Source of the DNA: DRWZ01 sp964601505 | GTDB lineage: Bacteria > Calescibacteriota > Calescibacteriia > Calescibacteriales > Calescibacteriaceae | DNA length: 46,523 nucleotides | Reading direction: 5' to 3' | Assembly (NCBI GenBank): GCA_964601505.1 | Contig: CAZRNR010000012.1 | Coordinates: 1 to 46,523, forward strand | Part shown: piece after piece, positions 24,456-33,803 of the stretch | Numbering within the stretch: the first letter of the stretch is position 1 | Layout: each line of letters opens with the position of its first letter | Made by a program: the position numbers and the translations under genes | The notes under the pieces: model-generated | Databases searched by the model: none | The model's input: the letters and a program-made list of their open reading frames with translations, nothing else | What the model was told of the DNA's origin: nothing

Positions 24456-25682
24456 GTGTTCAAAGATCTCGTAAATATTAGTTATTCATCTTCTTTTCTA
24501 TCAATAAGATATTCAAAGGGTAGATCTGGATTCTTGAGATTTATGAACATTCTTTCAGTACTTGGAATAGCAATAGGAGTGGGAGCACTGATTGTTGTCC
24601 TATCTGTTATGACAGGAATCAGAGAAGAACTACGAAACAAGATTTTAGGCATAAATCCTCACATTTTGGTTATAAAATCTGGTGGAATAATAGAAGATTG
24701 GGAAAATTTAGCAGAGAAATTGAAAAAAATTAAAGGTGTAAAGGACATATTTCCTTTGTTTGTTGGAAACGCGATAATAAGAAAAGAGGAATTGACATCT
24801 TCTGTTGTGATACAGTGTATTCCTCCAGAATTTGTTAAGAACTCCGAAAGATTCAAAAAACTTTTGAAATCTGGGGAGATTTTCGAAGGGAAAAAGGCAG
24901 TGATTGGATCAATTCTATCAAAGAACATAGGGCTTGATATCGGGGACAAAATAACAATAATTTCACCATATGGTCAAGCAACAGCCTTTGGCTTTGTGCC
25001 GAACGCAACAGAAGTTGAAATATCTGGGATAATAGAAGTTGGAATATTTGACTGGGACTCAGTTTTCGTCTTTCTTGATCTTGAAATATGTAATGATCTT
25101 TTTGAAACAAAAAATTTCGTAAGCTCCATTGCAGTAATGCTTGATAACCCAGACCAAGCCGAAAGCAAATCCTATGAGATACAAAGTTTGATAAGATATC
25201 CTTTTTTCGCTCTACCGTGGACAAAAACACAGAAAAACTTATTCGCGGCAATGCAACTTGAAAAAATAGGAATGACCATAATACTTGGGCTTATAATACT
25301 TGTAGCATCATTCAACATACTTTCAACATTAGCTATATTGCTACGGGACAAATCAAAGGATATAGCAATACTTAAATCCTTTGGAGTATCCGTTTCTGAA
25401 ATAAGAAGAGCATTTTTAGGTGTTGGTATGATAATAGCTGCTAAAGGGATAATACTTGGAACAATCTTAGGGATTTTTATATCCTTTGTAATATCTAAAT
25501 ACAAAATAATACAACTCCCCGAAGATGTATATTTCATCTCTTCACTTCCATCAAGGATAAAAATTCAGGATATAATCGTGAGCTGGACTATAGCTTTAGT
25601 ATCGTCTTTCATTTCATCGATAATACCTGTTCAGAGAGCGATAAAAAAAGAACCATTTGAGATATTGAGGAAAGAATTATAA
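24456..25682 (+). CDS. LolC/LolE-family lipoprotein-releasing permease
   Basis: 408 residues with GTG start. The opening SIRYSKGRSGFLRFMNILSVLGIAIGVGALIVVLSVMTG is the LolC/E signature, with TM1 near 27-50. A large periplasmic domain (about 50-265) follows, then three TM segments near 275-300, 320-350 and 372-395, the last ending in PVQRAIKKEPFEILRKE. It should release lipoproteins from the inner membrane with LolD (ATPase), which is not in the window. The presence of a Lol system supports an outer membrane. Confidence 0.88.
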   Translation: MFKDLVNISYSSSFLSIRYSKGRSGFLRFMNILSVLGIAIGVGALIVVLSVMTGIREELRNKILGINPHILVIKSGGIIEDWENLAEKLKKIKGVKDIFPLFVGNAIIRKEELTSSVVIQCIPPEFVKNSERFKKLLKSGEIFEGKKAVIGSILSKNIGLDIGDKITIISPYGQATAFGFVPNATEVEISGIIEVGIFDWDSVFVFLDLEICNDLFETKNFVSSIAVMLDNPDQAESKSYEIQSLIRYPFFALPWTKTQKNLFAAMQLEKIGMTIILGLIILVASFNILSTLAILLRDKSKDIAILKSFGVSVSEIRRAFLGVGMIIAAKGIILGTILGIFISFVISKYKIIQLPEDVYFISSLPSRIKIQDIIVSWTIALVSSFISSIIPVQRAIKKEPFEILRKEL

Positions 25683-25697
25683 AATGATTACAGCTCC

Positions 25698-25789
25698 CTT
25701 GCGATCATAGTCAAAATACCGATTTATGTATTATTCACTATATCCTATTTAAAAAGCATTTTTGATTTGATGAATGCAATAAAACAATT
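25698..25789 (+). repeat. Dispersed TIR repeat, short copy A
   Basis: It begins TTGCGATCATAGTCAAAAT and ends TTTGATTTGATGAATGCAAT plus AAAACAATT, matching both ends of copy B just downstream but with a shortened middle. It may be an internally deleted member of the family. Confidence 0.5.
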
Positions 25790-25961
25790 TTTTTACTTTT
25801 TTACACACCCTAAAGGATGCGGCTACCAAATTTTTTAATCTTTATTCCCATTGGATCCATTTGGTGATATTTATTCCAACAAGAAACAAAATAAAAAAGG
25901 TAGAAGCAAGCTTCAGATTGCGCATTTTTTATGATTTTTTACGCACTAAAGTGTGAATTTT

Positions 25962-26134
25962 TTTGTCGCAATCATAGTCAAATCATAGTCAAAATATTTT
26001 ACTTTTCATATCCTCGCACTATGATGGATAAAGCATTCAGAAAATATTTTCATTCTGCATTGTTAGGCATTATTTTCTTGAGATATCACAAACTCCAAGG
26101 GGCTGATTTTTTTGATGAATGCAACAAAGCAATC
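25962..26134 (+). repeat. Dispersed TIR repeat, copy B
   Basis: About 173 bp. It starts TTTGTCGCAATCATAGTC and ends TTGATGAATGCAACAAAGCAATC; the ends are imperfect inverted repeats of each other. It shares ATTTTACTTTTCATATCCTC, GCATTATTTTC and GAGATATCACAAACT with copies C and D. It carries no gene. A direct duplication of AATCATAGTCA sits near its left end. Copies A and B fill most of the gene-free interval 25683-26191; the DNA between them shows nothing further. Confidence 0.7.
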
Positions 26135-26191
26135 ACACATAAGAAAAGAGGGACGGTTCAAGATTTGCAACGGAGAGAACATATAAGAAAA

Positions 26192-27166
26192 TCACATAAG
26201 GGCAAACTTCATGAACTCTTCCACAACATATTTTGGGTCAAGAGTTCTCATACAAGCAAAATGTTCGCGAGGACACCTTTTCGTTCCGTGTAAGGAACAA
26301 GGTCTGCACGGGATACTTCTCTGAATAATTTTGTAATCAGAAAAATTTGGGAAAAAACCAAATTCCGGGATCGTTGGACCAAAAATCACAAAGCATCTTT
26401 TAGAAAGCGCAGAAGCTATATGAGATATACCATTATCTACTCCAAAGAAAAAATCAGATAAGTACAAAATCGCTACAACATCCTTGAGGTTAGTTTTATT
26501 TGTTAGATCTACAACATTGTAGTTTCCTAAAGTATATCCTTGATTTTCAAATTTACCAATGAGAATAAAGAGCATATCCTGGGGGACGTATTTAAGGATA
26601 CTCCTCCAGAAAGGATAAGATTTTGTGTTCCAGTTAGAAAAAGGGGCATAAACAACCTTCTTAAGTTTCACAAATGGTTTGAAAAACTTTTGCCATTTTT
26701 CAACATAATGCATATCAATAAAGATATACGGAGATTTTGGAACAACACCCAGAGGCTCAAGAATTCTGGAGATCCTTTGTGATTCGCTCTCCACAGCTGT
26801 TGTAAATTTTTTCACTCTCTTTGTGAAAAGGAAAGGTAGAACACTTTCCTCAAAACCTATTCTATCCTTAGCTCCGGAAAGAAAAGATAGCAATGCAGAC
26901 GTTGCAGAAAGATGAGGAGAAATAGCAAAATCTACTTTCAATTTCTTTAACTCTGATAGTACTTTGAAGAATGCCAAGTATTTTTTATCTTTATTGAATT
27001 CTATCGTTCTATTTTCAATAAGTTCCTTCGCAAATGGGCGAGCTAAAACATAGACATTATCTTTACCATAACTTATATTCAAAGAGTTTATAACAGGAGT
27101 TGTCAGAACAAAATCACCAATGAAAGCTGTTTGGATTATCAAAAATCTTTTATCTACTCCAGACAT
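26192..27166 (-). CDS. Glycosyltransferase family 9 (heptosyltransferase type)
   Basis: 324 residues. KRFLIIQTAFIGDFVLTTPVI is the family 9 N-terminus; VDLTNKTNLKDVVAILYLSD and FGVDNGISHIASAL form the donor-nucleotide site; CRPCSLHGTKRCPREHFACM is the Cys-rich tail also found in the enzyme at 5.9-6.9 kb. It should add heptose to lipopolysaccharide core. The start codon directly follows the ribokinase stop (TAAATG), so the two are one transcript, which may point to a sugar-supply role for the kinase. Confidence 0.88.
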   Translation of the reverse strand: MSGVDKRFLIIQTAFIGDFVLTTPVINSLNISYGKDNVYVLARPFAKELIENRTIEFNKDKKYLAFFKVLSELKKLKVDFAISPHLSATSALLSFLSGAKDRIGFEESVLPFLFTKRVKKFTTAVESESQRISRILEPLGVVPKSPYIFIDMHYVEKWQKFFKPFVKLKKVVYAPFSNWNTKSYPFWRSILKYVPQDMLFILIGKFENQGYTLGNYNVVDLTNKTNLKDVVAILYLSDFFFGVDNGISHIASALSKRCFVIFGPTIPEFGFFPNFSDYKIIQRSIPCRPCSLHGTKRCPREHFACMRTLDPKYVVEEFMKFALM

Positions 27167-28111
27167 TTAAAGAGTTTTTATCTCTGGTTTTTTTGAATTC
27201 CTTATGAACCTTTCAACTTCTTTGAAATATGGGATAGATTTAAAGGCTCCCTTCTTTGTGGTTGAAAGAGCTCCTGATGCTGATGCAAACAGCAGAGCAT
27301 CTTCCAAGCTTTTGCCAAGTTCGATACAAGCAGAAAAATATCCACAGAAGGAATCCCCAGCACCTACAGTATCTATACTTCTGACCTGAAAAGCTCCCAT
27401 ATGAAAACACCTTGACCTATCACAAAATATAAGACCTCTCTTCCCAAGAGTCACTACTATGCCTCCGGGAAAGCCTTTAGATATTTCTTTAACGATCTGA
27501 AGTATTTCACCATTTAACCCCAAAGCTCTTCCAATATGTAATATTTCAATTTCATTTGCGATCAGAAAATTTGCAAGGTGGAAAACATCTTTTACCCAAG
27601 GTTTAAATGGTGCAGCATTGAGAAATATTTTCTTCCCATTTTTACGAGAAAATTCAAGACACATTCTAACTATATCCTCATCAAGCTCACACTGCAGAAG
27701 AATACAGGAGAAATCTTTCTTTTTAAGTTGCTCATAAACTTTACTCTTTGGAATCTTTCTGTTAGCCCCTGGTGATACAACTATCTTGTTGCTTCCATCA
27801 TTATCCCTTACTGTGATAAAAGCACAACCACTTTTAACATTTTTGATTTTTATTATTTGTGGGATAAACTTTTTATTCTCTTTGAGTTCCGAGTGCATAT
27901 GTTTCATAAGGAGATTTGAGATTGAATCATCTCCAACACACCCGATGAACTTCGTTTTAGCACCGGCTCTTGCACTTGCAACAGCTTGATTGAACCCCTT
28001 GCCTCCAGGAGATTCACGCAGAACTCCATCGGTTATTGTCTGACCTATTTCTGGGAAGTCACTAACATATATGGTAAAATCGTAGTTTATGGAGCCAACG
28101 ACAAGGTTCAT
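27167..28111 (-). CDS. PfkB-family sugar kinase, ribokinase type
   Basis: 314 residues. PGGKGFNQAVASARAGAKTKFIGCVGDD is the ribokinase N-terminal signature; CILLQCELDED, VVTLGKRG and DTVGAGDSFCGYF (anion hole with catalytic Asp) complete it. It phosphorylates a pentose or related sugar in the cytosol. Ribokinase is the nearest subtype; adenosine or other sugars cannot be excluded. It is encoded directly before a family 9 glycosyltransferase and just after tRNA-Val on the minus strand. Confidence 0.88.
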   Translation of the reverse strand: MNLVVGSINYDFTIYVSDFPEIGQTITDGVLRESPGGKGFNQAVASARAGAKTKFIGCVGDDSISNLLMKHMHSELKENKKFIPQIIKIKNVKSGCAFITVRDNDGSNKIVVSPGANRKIPKSKVYEQLKKKDFSCILLQCELDEDIVRMCLEFSRKNGKKIFLNAAPFKPWVKDVFHLANFLIANEIEILHIGRALGLNGEILQIVKEISKGFPGGIVVTLGKRGLIFCDRSRCFHMGAFQVRSIDTVGAGDSFCGYFSACIELGKSLEDALLFASASGALSTTKKGAFKSIPYFKEVERFIRNSKKPEIKTL

Positions 28112-28120
28112 TCAAAAAAA

Positions 28121-28192
28121 TAGGCGGGAAGGGAATCGAACCCTTGACCTTCGGCTTGTAAGGCCGACGCTCTTCCTCTGAGCTACCCGCCC
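28121..28192 (-). tRNA. tRNA-Val (anticodon TAC)
   Basis: Minus-strand cloverleaf: acceptor GGGCGGG pairs with CCCGCCT (first pair G-U), D-arm GCTC...GAGC, anticodon stem TCGGC/GCCGA with loop CTTACAA (TAC), T-arm AAGGGTTCGATTCCCTT. Discriminator A, no encoded CCA. It is 9 bp before the ribokinase ATG, so probably processed from a joint transcript. Confidence 0.95.
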
Positions 28193-28237
28193 AACACTTT
28201 AATATTATTTGACATCCTAAAAACCTTAACGCTTAAA

Positions 28238-28471
28238 TCAGGAAATAGTGAACTGCTCCATCTTATAGAATATGGAGCTTCCTGCTTCAACGAGGCTATA
28301 AGCCTCTCCACAGGCGTAAGTTCGGGTAGTTCCTACCCTACCACCCATAAGGTGGGTGAGCCCAACCCTTTGGTTATCAGGGTTATATATCACAATTATA
28401 ATCCGAAACTGACTTTTTGTCAAATTCTTGAAATTCATCTCCAAACTGTAGAGGATGGAGACTTCTTGCAA
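28238..28471 (-). pseudogene. IS605-family tnpB C-terminal remnant with right end
   Basis: A 77-codon minus-strand frame ends in a peptide VGTTRTYACGEAYSLVEAGS, the kind of tail (GTTxTxACGD...) found at the C-terminus of TnpB proteins. The 3' part overlaps a right-end hairpin (28248-28285, stem CTCCAT/ATGGAG) homologous to 23278-23316. A second partial right end, TAGAGGATGGAGACTTCTTGC, lies at 28449-28469. The catalytic RuvC part is absent. This is the gene-free DNA between tRNA-Val and ackA. Confidence 0.6.
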
Positions 28472-28486
28472 GATTCAGGTTAAAAA

Positions 28487-29563
28487 TCATTCCGGACCAA
28501 TTTTTTCAAGCAATATATTGATCATTTCTGATTCTTCATCAGTTTTTATGTTCAAAATCTTTGTCGGACTGTATTGAGAACTTATGATAATTTGATTTTG
28601 TAAATTTTTCAGCTTATCTATGTATACCCCAAATTTGCTTATCCTCTGGCAGAGCTCTTCTCTTAGCTCTGGACTATTCTCTCCAATACCTCCGGAAAAC
28701 ACAATAGCATCTACTTTCCCGTCCAGAACAAACCAATATGAACCGACATACTTTATAAGCCTATGTAAAAATGCTAAAAAAGCAAGTTTAGCATTTGGGT
28801 CATTATATCTGGATTTTATAACTTCTCTGAAGTCTTCAGATCCAAATATTCCTTTTATGCCGGATTTTCTGTAGAGAATTTTCTCTATCTGTTCAGGCCT
28901 GTATCTTTTAAGCAAGTATAAGATTACCCCCGGGTCAAGATCACCCGACCTTGTAGACATGATTAATCCTTCAAGAGGAGAAAATCCCATAGATGTTTCA
29001 ACAGGTTTTCCCTCCTTGATCGCTGACACACTACATCCTGAGCCAAGATGCATAATAATCAGATTAGGTTTATCATTTCTGAGGATTTCTATGGATTTCT
29101 TCAGGAGATATGAATAAGATATACCGTGAAATCCATACCTTTTTATTCCCTGCCGATAGAACTTCAGGTCTATACCATATAATTTTGCATACTCCGGAAT
29201 ATCGCGATGAAAGTCTGTATCAAAGATAGAATATTGCCTGCTTTTGGGGAAGATTTTCAAGCTCAGCTTTATTCCATAAAGCGCCATAGAGTTATGTAGT
29301 GGGTTTATCTCCGAGAGTTTTTCAAGTATTTTGATATTTTTATTGTTTATTGGCATTGGACTTTTATAATCCATTCCGTGCACAACTCTATGGACTACTG
29401 CGTATGGCTCCTCGGTTATCCTTTTTCTAATATCTATAATCGCTCTCTTGAGGTCTTTTAGACCTTTTATTTGTATGGTTTCTTTAAAAAGTAGATCCCT
29501 CTCTGCAAACTTAGCATATTTGAGGGAACTACTTCCGTAATTTAGGGATAAGAAAGTTCTCAT
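28487..29563 (-). CDS. ackA: Acetate kinase
   Basis: 358 residues, somewhat short (usual about 400). LSLNYGSSSLKY holds the Asn8 site; VVHRVVHG Arg59; IFDTDFH Asp; GFHGISY His146; MHLGSGCSVSA; STRSGDLDPG Arg205; TDEESEM the terminal Glu. All the catalytic residues appear present. It makes ATP and acetate from acetyl phosphate. Its start overlaps the phosphoketolase stop by 35 bp, so translation is coupled and acetyl phosphate from the upstream enzyme is the likely substrate. Confidence 0.9.
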   Translation of the reverse strand: MRTFLSLNYGSSSLKYAKFAERDLLFKETIQIKGLKDLKRAIIDIRKRITEEPYAVVHRVVHGMDYKSPMPINNKNIKILEKLSEINPLHNSMALYGIKLSLKIFPKSRQYSIFDTDFHRDIPEYAKLYGIDLKFYRQGIKRYGFHGISYSYLLKKSIEILRNDKPNLIIMHLGSGCSVSAIKEGKPVETSMGFSPLEGLIMSTRSGDLDPGVILYLLKRYRPEQIEKILYRKSGIKGIFGSEDFREVIKSRYNDPNAKLAFLAFLHRLIKYVGSYWFVLDGKVDAIVFSGGIGENSPELREELCQRISKFGVYIDKLKNLQNQIIISSQYSPTKILNIKTDEESEMINILLEKIGPE

Positions 29564-31907
29564 CTGAGAAATCTGGATGATCTACTCCTTCTTTGTAAGC
29601 ATATCTCATTGCTTCTATTTGCATATCTTTCAGAACATCGATATTCTTACTACCCTGAAGCTTTGCTGTTCTTTGTATGACATCTATAGCTATACTAAAA
29701 CGATCTATCTGATTCATTATTGAAAGTTGTAAAGGAGTAGTTATTCCACCTCTTCCTTTCAGGAAAGGCTGAAGATGAGAAGCATCTATACCTATCTTTC
29801 TATTCTCCCTGTATCCCCTAACATGAAGATTTTTATGATTTCTCCGCCTGTAGGTTAGTCTGTGTATGAGCCAAGGATAGCCATGAAAATTAAAGATGAT
29901 TGGTTTATCTACTGTGAAATAGGAATCAAAGTATAAGTCAGGCAAACCGTCAGGATGTTCAGTGTCTTGAGTTAGCTTGAAAAGATTTACGACATTTATA
30001 AATCTTATAGATAAATCTGGGAACATATCTTTGAGTATGAAAGAAGCACATATAGCCTCTTTTGTCGGTATATCTCCGCAACTGGCTATAACAACATCTG
30101 GACTACCGTGAGGGGTACTTGCGAATTCAAATATACCTATTCCCTTCATTACATGTTTTATAGCTTGATCATATCCAAGGTATTGAGGATGAGATTGCTT
30201 ATCTGCAACTATTATGTTTATTCTATTGTTTGATTGCAGGCAGAGATACAAAGTTGCAAGAAGAGTATTTGCATCACACGGGAAATAAAGTCTGACCACA
30301 TTGGGCCATTTATCTACTATGCTGTTTATAAAACCTGGATCTTGATGTGTAAAGCCATTATGATCCTGTCGCCAGACAACAGATGTCAGGAGTAAATTCA
30401 ATGAGCTTATCGGAGCTCTCCAGGGAACATCTTGACTTATATCTAACCATTTTCCAAACTGATTGACCATAGATGTGATGATCGGAGCAAATCCTTCGTA
30501 TGTGTTCAGTACTCCATGCTTACCGGTCAGAAGATAACCTTCAAGCCAACCTTCCACGGTGTGCTCGGATAGAATTTCCATAACCCTACCATTTGGATCA
30601 AGAAAACCTTCATCCGTGTCTTCGGGAAGATTTTGAAGCATCCATACTTTTTTGGCCTCAAAAGTAGGATAAAGCTTGTTTGAAGCCGTCTCATCTGGTC
30701 CAAAAACTCTAAAATTATTTGGATTCTTCAGGATGACAGATCTGAGATATTGTCCCAAAGGTAAAGTATTACTGTAGATCTCCCCGGGTTTTCTGGAAAA
30801 TTCTGCTGGATCTGGTAGTTCCAGGGGAATTCTTAACAATCCTCCATTTGCATAGGGCGTATCACCTAATCTTCTACCTTCTTCTGGAAATATAGCGTCT
30901 GTTTTTACCACAGGTCTTCCATTCTGATCAAACAGTTTGTGAGGTTCATAACTCATAAGCCACTCTTCAAGTAATCTTAAAACTTCTGGATTCTGGTCAA
31001 AACCCGAAAGAGGCACCTGGTGAGATCTCCAATGTCCCTGTATGTATTTGTCCCCGAGTTTTTTCGGCGCTGTCCATCCTTTTGGAGTCTTCAGGATTAT
31101 CGTGGGAAGGCGAAAATTTTTATTATCAGATTCTTTTATCTCCATAATTATTTGGAAAGCTCTTTCCATAGCATGATACATTTGCTCTGATACATCTTCA
31201 AGTTCCTCACCTTCAACCCAGATAGGCTCATATCCATATCCTGAAATAAGTTTTGTCAGCTCATCTTTCGGTATGCGAGCCAGGATTGTGGGATTGTTTA
31301 TCTTGTATCCATTTAAAGACAAAACAGGAAGAACAAGCCCATCTCTTTTTGGGTTTAGGAATTTGTTTGAATGCCAAGATGTTGCAAGCGGACCCGTTTC
31401 CGCTTCACCATCTCCGATAATCGCAACTGCTACAAGATCTGGGCTATCAAAAACCGCTCCAAAAGCATGCGAGAGAGTATATCCGAGTTCTCCGCCTTCT
31501 TGTATTGAACCTGGAAGATCTGGAGTGCAATGACTTCCAAGTCCCCCTGGAAAGGAAAATGCTCTGAATAATCTTTTCAATCCCTCTTGATCTTGAGAGA
31601 AATGAGGATAATATTTACAAAGAGTTCCTTCAAGGTAAAGCGATGATATAAAACCCGGAGCACCATGCCCTGGACCAACTACAAATATAGAGTGAATTCC
31701 ACTATACTTTTTTAGCATGAGGCTTGTAAAAAGGTAAGTGAAGCTTATATTGGGACATGCTCCCCAATGTCCCAAAATTCTCTTTTTCAAATGTTCCTTC
31801 AGAAGCTTTTCCCTCAATAGTGGATTCTCTCGCAGATATATCATTCCTAAAGAAATGTAGTTGCAGACCTTAAAAGCTTTTATTATCTCCTTTAGTGTCT
31901 CAGACAC
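29529..31907 (-). CDS. xfp: Xylulose-5-phosphate/fructose-6-phosphate phosphoketolase
   Basis: 792 residues, full length. GHWGACPN at 46-53, GPGHGAPGF at 78-86, SHCTPDLPGSIQEGGELG, and the ThDP motif GDGEAETGPLATSWHSNKFLNP beginning at 165 are diagnostic. It cleaves sugar phosphates with phosphate to give acetyl phosphate plus glyceraldehyde-3-phosphate or erythrose-4-phosphate. With the overlapping acetate kinase it forms a two-gene ATP-yielding unit. Whether Xfp (dual) or Xpk (xylulose only) cannot be told by eye. Confidence 0.95.
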   Translation of the reverse strand: MSETLKEIIKAFKVCNYISLGMIYLRENPLLREKLLKEHLKKRILGHWGACPNISFTYLFTSLMLKKYSGIHSIFVVGPGHGAPGFISSLYLEGTLCKYYPHFSQDQEGLKRLFRAFSFPGGLGSHCTPDLPGSIQEGGELGYTLSHAFGAVFDSPDLVAVAIIGDGEAETGPLATSWHSNKFLNPKRDGLVLPVLSLNGYKINNPTILARIPKDELTKLISGYGYEPIWVEGEELEDVSEQMYHAMERAFQIIMEIKESDNKNFRLPTIILKTPKGWTAPKKLGDKYIQGHWRSHQVPLSGFDQNPEVLRLLEEWLMSYEPHKLFDQNGRPVVKTDAIFPEEGRRLGDTPYANGGLLRIPLELPDPAEFSRKPGEIYSNTLPLGQYLRSVILKNPNNFRVFGPDETASNKLYPTFEAKKVWMLQNLPEDTDEGFLDPNGRVMEILSEHTVEGWLEGYLLTGKHGVLNTYEGFAPIITSMVNQFGKWLDISQDVPWRAPISSLNLLLTSVVWRQDHNGFTHQDPGFINSIVDKWPNVVRLYFPCDANTLLATLYLCLQSNNRINIIVADKQSHPQYLGYDQAIKHVMKGIGIFEFASTPHGSPDVVIASCGDIPTKEAICASFILKDMFPDLSIRFINVVNLFKLTQDTEHPDGLPDLYFDSYFTVDKPIIFNFHGYPWLIHRLTYRRRNHKNLHVRGYRENRKIGIDASHLQPFLKGRGGITTPLQLSIMNQIDRFSIAIDVIQRTAKLQGSKNIDVLKDMQIEAMRYAYKEGVDHPDFSDENFLIPKLRK

Positions 31908-31967
31908 CTATACAAAATCTAAAAAGAAACACTTACAGCATAGCAAAAACAATATTTTCAATTGAAT

Positions 31968-32134
31968 TTTGCTTTGTTACATTCATCAAAACACTTGAAG
32001 TTTGTGATATCTCAAGGAAAATAATGCTTACAACAAAGGAGAGAGAATATTCTTTGAATGCTTTGTTGTATCCATCAAATTAGTGCGAGGATATGAAAAG
32101 TAAAATACCAAAGCAGCATACTATGATTGCAACA
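31968..32134 (-). repeat. Dispersed TIR repeat, copy C
   Basis: The reverse complement of copy B: it starts TTTGCTTTGTTACATTCATC and ends ACTATGATTGCAACA. It contains the shared blocks CTTGAGATATCACAAAC and ATTTTACTTTTCATATCCTCGCACT in reverse. It occupies most of the 294-bp gap between the divergent phosphoketolase and asd genes, so it may supply or separate their promoters. Confidence 0.7.
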
Positions 32135-32201
32135 TATAAATTCAGGTTGAGTATTTTGCAATTTTGAATTTGCTTTCAGTTTTCCACTACAAATTTAAAT
32201 A

Positions 32202-33197
32202 ATGTATCGTGTTGCAGTAGTTGGAGCTACAGGTGTTGTCGGCAGAGAGATGGTAAAAACACTTGAGATGAGAAATTTCCCCGTAAAATCTTTAAAGCTC
32301 TTTGCATCAGAGAGGTCTGAAGGCGAGGAAATAGATTTCAAGGGAACGAAAGTAAAGGTTCAGGCTTTAAAGGAAGATGCGGATTTAAACGGTGTAGATA
32401 TAGCATTGTTTTCTGCTGGTTCAACTGTAAGTGGGATATTCGCTCCCATTTTTGCTCGCAAAGGTGCAACAGTTATAGATAATTCCTCGCGCTGGAGAAT
32501 GGATCCGGATGTTCCCCTCGTTGTTCCAGAGGTTAATCCTCAAAGAGTAAGAGATGCTAAAAAGGGCATAATTGCAAACCCAAATTGCTCAACTATTCAG
32601 CTTGTCGTGGTCTTAAAACCTCTTCACGATAACTTCAAGGTCAAGAAAGTTTCGGTAGCAACATATCAATCTGTCTCTGGAGCTGGGAAAAAAGCTATGG
32701 ATGAGCTCGCAAAACAAACCATATCTTACTTTGAAATGAAAGAAGAAATTCCTTCCGTGTTTCCAAAGAAGATAGCTTTCAATCTGATTCCAAGAATAGG
32801 AAAAGTCTTCAGCGATGGCCACACCGAGGAGGAAAACAAAATGGTTAATGAAACAAAAAAAATAATGGAGGCTGATATAAAAGTAAGCAGTATGTGCGTC
32901 AGGGTTCCCGTATTTGTTTCACATTCAGAAGTTGCATTTGTTGAACTTGAGAAAAATTTTGATACGAAGGAAGTAGAAAATGTCTTAAAGAAAGCTCAAG
33001 GTGTAGTTGTGAAAAACAAAGTTGAAGAAGATGAATATCCTGTTCCCATAGAGGTCGCAGGGAAAGACGAAGTTTTCGTCGGTAGGATAAAGAAATCGGA
33101 AACAGGTGAGCTTGTTATGTGGATAGTTTCGGATAACTTAAGGAAAGGGGCAGCACTTAATGCAGTGCAGATAGCAGAACTGCTTATTCGGAGCTAA
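32202..33197 (+). CDS. asd: Aspartate-semialdehyde dehydrogenase
   Basis: 331 residues. VAVVGATGVVGREMVKTLE is the NADP motif; NPNCSTIQLVVVLKPLH carries the catalytic Cys; SVSGAGKKAMDEL and RIGKVFSDGHTEEENKMVNET with the acid-base His-region are present. It reduces aspartyl phosphate to the semialdehyde, the branch point to lysine/diaminopimelate, Met and Thr. It lies two bases before ilvH, so both belong to an amino-acid biosynthesis operon. Confidence 0.95.
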   Translation: MYRVAVVGATGVVGREMVKTLEMRNFPVKSLKLFASERSEGEEIDFKGTKVKVQALKEDADLNGVDIALFSAGSTVSGIFAPIFARKGATVIDNSSRWRMDPDVPLVVPEVNPQRVRDAKKGIIANPNCSTIQLVVVLKPLHDNFKVKKVSVATYQSVSGAGKKAMDELAKQTISYFEMKEEIPSVFPKKIAFNLIPRIGKVFSDGHTEEENKMVNETKKIMEADIKVSSMCVRVPVFVSHSEVAFVELEKNFDTKEVENVLKKAQGVVVKNKVEEDEYPVPIEVAGKDEVFVGRIKKSETGELVMWIVSDNLRKGAALNAVQIAELLIRS

Positions 33198-33199
33198 TC

Positions 33200-33802
33200 A
33201 TGGCTGATATGAAAAATGAATCTAGCGAGCAAAAGGATCTTATTCTTTCTACACCTTCTATTGCTCCCCTTGAAGGTCTTACAAGAGACATGCTCCCCAA
33301 AAGGCCTTCGAGGAAAACAGAGGAAAAATCTCATGTGCTCACATTGCTTGTGGAGAATAAAGCGGGAGTCCTTGCAAGAATATCCGGACTTTTTGCCGGA
33401 AGAGGTTATAACATAGAAAGCCTTTGCGTTGGCGAGACAAATGATCCGAAAATCTCAAGGATGACCATAATAACACGGGGAGATTCAAAAGTTGTTGAGC
33501 AAATAGAGAAACAGTTGAGAAAGATAATAGAGGTTATAAAAGTCAGCAACATCACAGATGTTCCACATGTTGAAAGAGAACTTATGCTTGTTAAAGTACA
33601 TGCGACAAAAGAGAATAGAGACGAGGTTATGAGGCTTGTTGAAATTTTCAGAGGGAAAATAGTTGATGTCACGCTGAAGACCTTGACTGTGGAGATAACA
33701 GGAGATAGGGAAAAAACAGACGCATTCCTGCAGCTTATAAATCCATTTGGTATAAAAGAGGTTGTGAGAACTGGTATTGCTGCTATAAAGAGAGGAGATT
33801 AA
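33200..33802 (+). CDS. ilvH: Acetolactate synthase small (regulatory) subunit
   Basis: 200 residues. An N-terminal extension of about 40 residues precedes the ACT domain: HVLTLLVENKAGVLARISGLFAGRGYNIESLCVG. The ALS-SS C-terminal domain has ERELMLVKVHA and FGIKEVVRTGIAAIKRG. It binds the catalytic IlvB subunit and gives valine feedback control. IlvB is not adjacent. The next gene begins one base after its stop. Confidence 0.94.
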   Translation: MADMKNESSEQKDLILSTPSIAPLEGLTRDMLPKRPSRKTEEKSHVLTLLVENKAGVLARISGLFAGRGYNIESLCVGETNDPKISRMTIITRGDSKVVEQIEKQLRKIIEVIKVSNITDVPHVERELMLVKVHATKENRDEVMRLVEIFRGKIVDVTLKTLTVEITGDREKTDAFLQLINPFGIKEVVRTGIAAIKRGD

Positions 33803-33803
33803 T

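Noticed and set aside
25931..26293. Plus-strand frame of 120 codons over repeat copy B
   Set aside because: It runs across the non-coding repeat into the end of the glycosyltransferase gene on the other strand and resembles no protein.
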